Shown piece after piece: positions 36,409-44,500 of a DNA stretch of 64,000 nt. The translations under genes and the position numbers were made by a program. The first letter of the stretch is position 1. The number at the start of each line of letters is the position of its first letter. The notes under the pieces were generated by a model, which did no database searches, was not told the DNA's origin, and saw only the letters and a list, made by a program, of their open reading frames with translations. The stretch is from assembly GCA_046292765.1 (NCBI GenBank), contig JBKBQA010000002.1:620001-684000 (forward strand). The letters are read 5' to 3'. Source of the DNA: PGZG01 sp046292765. Its GTDB lineage: Bacteria; Pseudomonadota; Gammaproteobacteria; Pseudomonadales; Alcanivoracaceae.

Positions 36409-38613
36409 ATGACGCCGGGAAAACTGCTGCGCACCTCGCTGCTGACGCTGATCTGTGCCCTATTTGTGCTGCAGAGCCTCGGCAAGCCTCGCATTCCATT
36501 GCTCGACACGCTCGAACTGGCCGCCTATGACCTGCGCCTGCGGTTGACGGTGCCGGGCGGCATTGACGATCGCATCGTCATCGCCGACATCGACGAGAAA
36601 AGTCTCACCGCACTCGGCCACTGGCCCTGGGACCGCGGCACGCTTGCCGATTTCATGGACATCATGTTTGACCACTATCAGGTGCGCACGGTGGGTTACG
36701 ACGTGCTGTTCGCCGAGCCGGACACGGATCCGGGAGTCAGCGCCCTGCGCCGTCTGGCCGAAAATGACCTGAAACGGGATCGAAACTTCCAGCGCATCTG
36801 GAGCAAGCTCGGACCAGAGCTCGATTTCGATCAGCGCTTTGCCGACAGCATGCGTAACCGCAACGTTGTGCTCGGATATGTGTTTGCCCACGGTCAGACT
36901 GACACCCTCAATATCCTGCCCCCCCCCGTGGCTGAACTACCGGCCGCCTTTGCCGGCATTCTGGCGCTACCCAGACCGATCGGCTATTCAGGCAATCTGG
37001 CGGTATTGCAGGAAAGCACGCCGCGCGCAGGCTTCTTCGATAACCCTACGCTGGATATGGATGGCGTGTTTCGCCGGGTACCGCTGTTGCAGGAGTTTGA
37101 TGGCAAGCTCTATGCGTCTCTGGCACTGGCCGTTGCAAGGGCAGCACGCAATGACCCGCCGGTGGAGCTACTGCTTGAAGTCGACAGCAACTATCCCTAC
37201 ATCGACGCCCTCCGGCTTGGTGATCAGTTGATCCCGATGGCACCGCTAGCCACCGTGCTGGTGCCCTACCGCGGTGGCAGCTACAGTTTTCCGTACTACT
37301 CGATTGCCGACATCATGACCCGCGACGTGCCCGCAGAGCACCTCAAGGACCGCATTGTGCTGGTGGGCAGCTCCGCCCCCGGCCTGAAAGACCAGCGAAC
37401 GACGCCGCTGGAAACTGCTTACCCCGGTGTCGAGGTACACGCCAACCTGATCGCCGGCTTGCTTGATAACCAGATCAAGCGTCAGCCAGGCTGGGTCATT
37501 GCTGTTGAGTTCTTCATGCTGCTGGTGATCAGCCTTGTGCTCGGCATTCTCAACGCCAGACTGGAGCCCATGCGCAGCCTGATGGTGACACTGGTGGTAC
37601 TGGGTCTTGTCGTTGGCCTGAACCTGTACAGCTGGAACCGTGGTCTTGTGCTGCCACTGGCCTCACCGGTGATGCTGGTACTGATGATTTTTGTCTTTCA
37701 GACGCTGTGGGGATTTTTCGTCGAGGCGCGCGACAAACGTATGCTGGCCCGGCTGTTTGGCCAGTACATTCCGCCGGAACTGGTGGAGGAAATGGCCACC
37801 AGCCCGGACAAGATCAGCATCAGTGGCGAAAGCCGCGACATGACCGTGCTGTTCTCGGATGTCCGCGGCTTCACTACCATCTCGGAAGGCCTTGATCCGC
37901 AGGCACTGACCCGGTTAATGAATGAAATGCTGACACCAATGACCGGCATCATTCACAAGCATCGCGGCACCATCGACAAGTACATGGGCGATGCCATCAT
38001 GGCGTTCTGGGGTGCTCCGCTTGCGGACAAGGACCATGCGCGCCACGCCCTTGAGGCGGGTCTTGCCATGGTCAAGGTGCTGCCGGACATCAACCAGCGT
38101 TTCCGCGACAAGGGCTGGCCAGAGATCAACATCGGCGTTGGCCTGAACAGCGGTGTGATGAGCGTCGGCAACATGGGTTCCGAGTTCCGCATGGCCTACA
38201 CGGTGATGGGTGATGCGGTCAATCTGGGCTCTCGGCTGGAAGGTCTGACCAAGCAATACGGCGTGAATATCATTGTCAGTGAATTCACCCGCGCCAAGGT
38301 ACCGGACTACAGCTTTCTCGAACTGGACCGGGTGCGCGTCAAGGGCAAGGACGAGCCGGTCATCATTTACGAACCGCTTGGCGCTACGTCAGAGCAACCC
38401 GCCGAGTTGCTGGCGCGGATTGAGCGCTTCCATGCAGCGCAGCAAGACTATCGCCAACAGCGGTGGGATGCCGCCGAACAGGCCTTGACTCAGCTCGCCA
38501 GTGAAGAGCCGGAGCGCAAGATCTACAGCGTCTATATCGAAAGGATCAGCCATTTCCGCGAAGATCCGCCCGACATAGACTGGGATGGGGTTTTCACCCA
38601 CACCTCCAAGTAA
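36409..38613 (+). CDS. CHASE2-domain adenylate/guanylate cyclase
   Basis: Membrane signalling enzyme of 734 residues. After one N-terminal helix (LLTLICALFVLQSL), residues about 35-330 form an extracytoplasmic CHASE2 sensor (IVIADIDEKSLTALGHWPWDR; VLVGSSAPGLKDQR). Three membrane helices follow at about 350-440, then a class III cyclase domain: LFSDVRGFTTIS and DKYMGDAIMAFWG supply the two metal aspartates, and VMGDAVNLGSRLEG the Asn and Arg of the active site. It should make cAMP (possibly cGMP) in response to an envelope signal. The gene is preceded by the FecR-like partner and ends five bases from the opposing cytochrome gene. Confidence 0.93.
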   Translation: MTPGKLLRTSLLTLICALFVLQSLGKPRIPLLDTLELAAYDLRLRLTVPGGIDDRIVIADIDEKSLTALGHWPWDRGTLADFMDIMFDHYQVRTVGYDVLFAEPDTDPGVSALRRLAENDLKRDRNFQRIWSKLGPELDFDQRFADSMRNRNVVLGYVFAHGQTDTLNILPPPVAELPAAFAGILALPRPIGYSGNLAVLQESTPRAGFFDNPTLDMDGVFRRVPLLQEFDGKLYASLALAVARAARNDPPVELLLEVDSNYPYIDALRLGDQLIPMAPLATVLVPYRGGSYSFPYYSIADIMTRDVPAEHLKDRIVLVGSSAPGLKDQRTTPLETAYPGVEVHANLIAGLLDNQIKRQPGWVIAVEFFMLLVISLVLGILNARLEPMRSLMVTLVVLGLVVGLNLYSWNRGLVLPLASPVMLVLMIFVFQTLWGFFVEARDKRMLARLFGQYIPPELVEEMATSPDKISISGESRDMTVLFSDVRGFTTISEGLDPQALTRLMNEMLTPMTGIIHKHRGTIDKYMGDAIMAFWGAPLADKDHARHALEAGLAMVKVLPDINQRFRDKGWPEINIGVGLNSGVMSVGNMGSEFRMAYTVMGDAVNLGSRLEGLTKQYGVNIIVSEFTRAKVPDYSFLELDRVRVKGKDEPVIIYEPLGATSEQPAELLARIERFHAAQQDYRQQRWDAAEQALTQLASEEPERKIYSVYIERISHFREDPPDIDWDGVFTHTSK

Positions 38614-38618
38614 GAACC

Positions 38619-40592
38619 CTAGCCTGCACATATCAATGGATCATCACCACAGGGCGCCCCCGCCCGGATCCAGTTGATCAGCATTCGGTAGAGCGCCTCG
38701 CCATCCGTTGTATCCCGATCAATAATCTTGCCGCCGCCATGCTGATCGCGAGTGGGCTTGCGCAACAGCATGCTGTTCTCCGGATCATTGAGGCTGATCC
38801 GATGTAGCACATCCCGATACACCCGTACATCCTGATCATAGATAACGGGAATGCCGGCATACGCTCCTGCCTGGCCCGGCAGGCTATGGCAATCAACACA
38901 ACGCTGCAGGCGACCGGGATAGGTCGGATCGCGCAGCACCGGCATGATGTGATCGACAAACGTCAGCTCGGCCGGTGCAGGATTCATGGCGCTGTCTACT
39001 GTCAGCACCAGATCTTCGCTGTCACTGCCGCGAAGGTTGGACACCGTCAGCCGCACAACGTAGACGCCATCGACACTTGCGGCAAACTGGGGTGCTGGTG
39101 ACACTGGATCGGAAAAACCGGCTTCTGCGCCCGGCGTCGGTGTGCTGACGATCTGCCACTGCCAACTGCGGGCAAACAGACTTGCAGAGGCGTCCAGTGT
39201 CGCCGGAGAGGTGACCGTGCGATCAGCGCCGGGCAACGCCACCGGCACACCCGGCGCGATTACACAGCCCTGTCCGTCATAGCGATCAAACCCGGGCAGG
39301 AAAGACGCCATGAATGCCGGCGGCCCCTCACAGCGGTCGACCCAGAACTTCTCATAATTGCGCAAAGATAGCGGCATCACTCCCCGGTGATAGACGTAAT
39401 CCACAATCAGATCGCCATAGCCGATAAATTTTTCGTAGTTGCTGAAATTGATGGCGTTGCCATCGCTACCCTGCAGCTGCCCCGCGCGGCTACCACGCAA
39501 TGAGTGGCAAGCAATACAGTGAGGCTCTACAACACGCTTGTAGAGCAGATCGACACCTTCCGGGCGCATACCTACCGGCATATCAAGCGGCGCGGTGCAG
39601 TCCGCATCCAGTGACGGATCCACACGCCAGCCGCAGGGTACCGAGTCATCCTGATAGGTCTGCCCTGCCACATCAATCGCATCAGCGTACCGCTTGTTGG
39701 CAATCTCGATGGCAAAGTCAGGCCACCAGCGACCGGGATCGGCCAACGGACGGTTAGCAGTTTCCTCAAAGGTATCGAGGATGAAACGATTCAACCGCCG
39801 CAACACCTCTTCCTGCGCAGCCCGGGAATATCCGGGTTGCAACGGCGAATAATCAAAACTCTCCAGCTCCAGCTGATTGAGCTTGGCCGATTTCAGGGTT
39901 TCCGCGACTCCCGGCTCTGCCCAGGGCGTTGCACTGGCAACGATCGCGTTCGCGTCCCAGGGCAACAGGGTGGCGCCATGACACAGCAGGCACGGCTGGG
40001 GCATCGGTTTGGCACCACGGCCGTCCAGATCAGCCATGATGTTCAGGTCCCCCGCCGGGGTAAAAGTGAAGAACTTGGCCACCTTGATTGAGGACGGATT
40101 ACCCGGGTCAATCGGGGAAAACTCGATGGCATTGGTGCCCTGCATGTGGTGGGGATCTTCCAGAATCGCCGCCTCGACATTGATTGGCCCATAATTGGTC
40201 GGCGAGCCCGGCTGGATACGCACCACGTAGTTATCAACAAAGATGGCCACGCGACCATCCGGGTGGCGGCATGCCCGCATATTGCGGCCATAGCCAAGAT
40301 CCTTGGCGTCACGGAAGATGACATGGACCTGATCCGGGCAGCCATCAAAATTGTTGGCAGCCTTCCATCCGTCCAGCGTGGTTCGCTCTCCGTAGGGATC
40401 CACCGCCCGATAATACGCTTCGCTCCAGCTGGCATTCAGCACCTCGCCGCGCTGGGTATTGAGAAAGCGCAGAAAGTGATCAGGCACCTCGACACCCCTC
40501 GGCGCCGGCGACAGATCAATGTCGCTCTGCCCGCCGCAGGCAGCCAGCAAGATAACAGACAGCAACAGCATCAGTGTGCGCGCAACAGCCAT
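38619..40592 (-). CDS. Tri-haem c-type lipoprotein with PKD-like domain
   Basis: Predicted lipoprotein of 657 residues, lipobox LLAAC with Cys19. Three CXXCH haem sites are present: CLLCH at 201-205, CIACH at 359-363 and CVDCH at 565-569. Between the second and third, residues about 445-535 read like a PKD/Ig-type beta domain (VALPGADRTVTSPATLDAS; YVVRLTVSNLRGSDSEDL). The last haem region ends in a typical cytochrome tail (RMLINWIRAGAPCGD). It is the third gene of the surface operon, two bases after the beta-barrel gene. Haems would be attached in the periplasm, and the protein probably sits in the outer membrane. I do not recognise a named family. Confidence 0.85.
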   Translation of the reverse strand: MAVARTLMLLLSVILLAACGGQSDIDLSPAPRGVEVPDHFLRFLNTQRGEVLNASWSEAYYRAVDPYGERTTLDGWKAANNFDGCPDQVHVIFRDAKDLGYGRNMRACRHPDGRVAIFVDNYVVRIQPGSPTNYGPINVEAAILEDPHHMQGTNAIEFSPIDPGNPSSIKVAKFFTFTPAGDLNIMADLDGRGAKPMPQPCLLCHGATLLPWDANAIVASATPWAEPGVAETLKSAKLNQLELESFDYSPLQPGYSRAAQEEVLRRLNRFILDTFEETANRPLADPGRWWPDFAIEIANKRYADAIDVAGQTYQDDSVPCGWRVDPSLDADCTAPLDMPVGMRPEGVDLLYKRVVEPHCIACHSLRGSRAGQLQGSDGNAINFSNYEKFIGYGDLIVDYVYHRGVMPLSLRNYEKFWVDRCEGPPAFMASFLPGFDRYDGQGCVIAPGVPVALPGADRTVTSPATLDASASLFARSWQWQIVSTPTPGAEAGFSDPVSPAPQFAASVDGVYVVRLTVSNLRGSDSEDLVLTVDSAMNPAPAELTFVDHIMPVLRDPTYPGRLQRCVDCHSLPGQAGAYAGIPVIYDQDVRVYRDVLHRISLNDPENSMLLRKPTRDQHGGGKIIDRDTTDGEALYRMLINWIRAGAPCGDDPLICAG

Positions 40593-40594
40593 GG

Positions 40595-41491
40595 TCAGAA
40601 CCTCTTCAGCAGACTGGCACGGACCAGGTTACGCTCGTAGCGATTACCCAAATCTGCGCTGACATCGACATGCATCAGGGAAAAATCCAGCGCCGCACTT
40701 TTTCCGAACGGCATGTTCAGTCCTGCCGTCATGGCATGCGTGGTGCCATCGAGGCGGTAGGCGATCCACTCGCCGCAAAGCGACTCGTTATACGCCTGAT
40801 CCGGCTCCAGCGCTGTTGAGGCATTGATCAGTGGCAGGATATCCACCGCCGGCACACCGTTGCAGAAGACCTGCTGGGCCGAGGAAAAAATATCTCCACT
40901 CAGATAACTGTAGGTGGTGTAGAACGCGTACTTCTGCCGGAAAAGATAGTCCAGATTCCAGAACACTCGCGTATCCGCAAGATCAAATACGGTACTGCGG
41001 GACTCCCGTTGTCGATACTCCGCACCAGCCGACATGGTGATCCGATCGGTGAACCGCCGGGTAATAAACAGCTGACTACGCATCACGGTACTGTCGCGCT
41101 GATCAACCTGATAGTCATCACCCTGAACGGACAGGTTCCACTCCACCAGCGGTGCGCTAAAGCCGGAGTGGGGCTGCCAGCGCCAGGCCAGAGACGTGCC
41201 GAAGGTATTACGGTCGAGCGGTGTGATATCCACAAACCGCTCAGCCTCAGCAAAGCCTGACAGGATAATCATGTTGCGTACGCCAAGTTGCCGAAACCAG
41301 CTCAGGCTTGCCTGTGCGGACAGTGATACATCTTCCACCTTGTCACGACTGCGCCCTGCCTGCGACTGATTGTCGTCATAGGTCGCGGTCACGTCCGCAT
41401 TGATGCGGAAGTTCTCGAGCTCTAACGCCGACGCCGATTGCACCACCAAACCTGTGGCCATCAACATGGCCAGCCGACACAAAACTCTCAT
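40595..41491 (-). CDS. Outer-membrane beta-barrel protein
   Basis: Protein of 298 residues with a Sec signal ending near SASA. The mature chain is made of alternating-residue strands with aromatic girdles (MIILSGFAEAERFVDI; SQLFITRRFTDRITMSAGAEYRQRE; AFYTTYSYLSG), ending in LLKRF with the terminal phenylalanine recognised by the Bam machinery. I judge it a barrel of about 12-14 strands. The start at 41491 is preferred because an upstream in-frame ATG lacks the signal. It lies between the giant repeat protein and the tri-haem lipoprotein, 27 and 2 bases away. This suggests it helps place or connect them across the outer membrane. Confidence 0.8.
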   Translation of the reverse strand: MRVLCRLAMLMATGLVVQSASALELENFRINADVTATYDDNQSQAGRSRDKVEDVSLSAQASLSWFRQLGVRNMIILSGFAEAERFVDITPLDRNTFGTSLAWRWQPHSGFSAPLVEWNLSVQGDDYQVDQRDSTVMRSQLFITRRFTDRITMSAGAEYRQRESRSTVFDLADTRVFWNLDYLFRQKYAFYTTYSYLSGDIFSSAQQVFCNGVPAVDILPLINASTALEPDQAYNESLCGEWIAYRLDGTTHAMTAGLNMPFGKSAALDFSLMHVDVSADLGNRYERNLVRASLLKRF

Positions 41492-41518
41492 CAGATCCCT
41501 TCCATCCATGCGCGGGAA

Positions 41519-44500
41519 TCAGCGCTGACGGCGGCGCCACAGCACCACCATCAGCACGCCCAACATCCACAACCAGGCCCCGGCACTGTTGGCGACCCCG
41601 GTGGGCGCCTCGCCGGGCAGGGGCGATGCGCGCCTTACCGCAGGACCGGAGGGGTCGCGAATCACGCCATTAACCCGACCATCCGCATCGTTCGGACCAC
41701 CGTCCGTGAGTTGCAACTTCACGCAGTCATGGCCAACAGTCAGACCTGTCAGCCAGAGCCCGTCGTCGATGGCGGGACAGGCCCCATCAACACTGCGGGC
41801 ACTGAACACGGCATCGTGACCGGCGACAACAAAAGCATGCCACTCACCATCATGGTACTTGCGCCACACGGCGCCGGCGGGCAACGCCTGAACCAGTGGC
41901 AACACCACCGAGGCCGTCCGCCGCGCCTCGTTCAGGCCATGAATTTCAAAATCATAGATGGCACCGATGATGGCGTAGTCGGCATCCACCGGAACATCCC
42001 GCTGCTGCACCCGGACACCGAAGCGACCTGCACGCAACGCGGCTTCACCAATGGTCAGTGACAACCCTGCTTCGGTACGCATCGCATGGCGCAACGCAGG
42101 CCCCGCCGGACTGACCGTCAATTGCTGCACGGTCGGATCATCTATCGCGTCAAGGTAGTCCGGTATGCCATCGCCATCACTGTCGCCATAGCCTTCGTCG
42201 GCATCGTTGATGCCATCGCCATCGGAGTCGCGATCAACCTCGATATAGCCGATCAGCTCACCGTCGTCATCGTATTGCGCCACTGTGTCCGTCAATGCCG
42301 GGGCGGTAGCCTCCAGCCACAGCAGCAACGACTGCTCGGTAACATCAAGGCCATCGCTAACCGTCACCGCCACACGATACCCACCGGGCAGCAATCCGAC
42401 CGGATTAACCAGCTGGGTCGCGCCGCCGCCGCTCAGGCCGAGCAGCATGTCGCTGGCCGACCAGTCGAAAGTCAGCGGGTCATTGTTGGCATCACGGGCA
42501 TCGGCAAACAAGCTGATGACACCCTCATCAGCATAGACGCGCACCCCGGCACGACCGTCCTGATCCACCTGCAGCGTGACCTCAGGGGCCACCTGACGAT
42601 CTACCAGCAGCACACGATGGGTCAGCGAGTCGCCCAGCAACGCGTCGCCTTCTACGGCTGTGAGCGTGATATCGAGATAACGGTCTTCCTGTACCTGCCC
42701 GCTAACAAGCACTTCTACCTCGATGGAGGCATGGGTGCCCTCTGTGACCACAAAGGCATCCTGAAGCAGCTGATAGTCGATACCGGAGAGCGCTGTGCCC
42801 TCGACACTGTAGCTGACCGTCAACGGATAAGAGGGCGCCAGACCACTCAGGGAGAGCACCACGGGTACCGTCTGGTTCCGGCCGGCGATCTGGGCTCCGC
42901 CGAGTATCACCTCGGGCAACAATTCCACCGGCTGCTCGACCACGGTGCGGTTACCCGCCGCGTCCGAGGCCTCCCAATGCACCGCGTAACGACCTGGCCG
43001 GAACGGCCGCACCACTCCGGAGGCAGCCCGGGGCGACAGCAGGGTATCGTCAACAGCGAACACAAACACAGGAAGCACGCCGTCAACACCATCCTCAGCC
43101 TGCGCTTCGAGCAAGACAGGCGTCAGATAACCACTGGCAGCGATGCGAATCGGCAACACAGTAATCACCGGTGGCACCGAATCCACAACCATGGCCTCGC
43201 AACTCAGCACTGGCGCACCAGCCGCCTCGGCAACACAGTTCAGGTACTCATCCAGGTTGCTGATGCCGTCACCATCAAGGTCGCCAGCGGCGTCAGACGG
43301 ATCATCCGGGTTTAGGCCGTACAGAATTTCAATATCATTCGGAATGCCATCACCATCGCGATCTGGATCACAGGCATCGCCAACACCGTCACCATCAAGA
43401 TCGGCCTGATCCGGATTGGCCACCAACGGGCAATTATCTGCGTAGTCCGGCACACCATCACCGTCTGCATCCTGCAACGTCACGGTCAGAACAAAACTGG
43501 TGGTCGCTGGCTGGGCGCCATCCTCGCCACCATCCGCCACTCTGACTGTGACCGCATACGGGCCGGCAGAAAACTGCGGTGGCGTCCACTGAATCACACC
43601 CACGTTGCTGATCGTCATACCCGTCGGCGCTGCTGTCAGGCTCCAGGTCAAACTGACTCCATCATTGGCGTCGTCGGGATCCGTCACCTGCGCGGCATAA
43701 CTGAATAGCGACAGTTCCTCCACCGACTGGGGCCCGATCACCGTAAGCACCGGCGGGTCGTTCACCGGCGTCACCGTGATGGTGAAACTCTGCTGGTCAT
43801 GCAGCGAGCCATCGGACACACGCAGCACAACACTTACCTGCCAGGGGGCGGTACCGCCCTCTCCCGGCGTCCACTGCAGCAGGCCGCTGGCAGCACCCAC
43901 TGTCATCCCGGCCGGTGCGCTGATCAGGCTCCAGACGGGCGCGGGGCCGTCGACGTCAAATGAGGTTGCCTGATACTGATAGAGAACATCTTCCGTTGCC
44001 GTGAGGATTGGAGACGAGGTAATAACCGGTGCATCGTTTACCGGCTCAATGACGATGTTCACCTGCACATCGGCATGCAGTTCGCCATCGGAAACGCGCA
44101 CCACCAGCACATCATCGCCGAAGTAGTCAGCCTCGGGATCATAGTAGACCCGGGCCCGGAATCCGGCGACCGCAATGCTGGCAGAGCCATACTTCGGCTC
44201 GGTGACGATGCTCCAGCTCATCTCGCCGGCACTGTTATCCGGATCCGATGCGATCAAAGCCAGCGTAAACGGTGTCGGCGAGCTGTCCTCCGACATCACC
44301 ACCGTGACCTCGCTGCCCACATCCAGCTGCGGCGGGTCATTGACCGGTGTCACCGCGATTTTCCACGCCTGCTCAGCCGGCGCAGCACTATCTTCACCAC
44401 CATCTGCCACGCGAACATGGACTGTTGCCAACCACGGATCAGGCCCGCCCTCGCCCGGTGTCCACTGGATCAGCCCGGTGCTGGAGATGGTCATACCGGT

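Noticed and set aside
42086..43315. Plus-strand reading frames opposite the giant repeat protein
   Set aside because: They follow the repeats of the real gene on the other strand and have no independent features.
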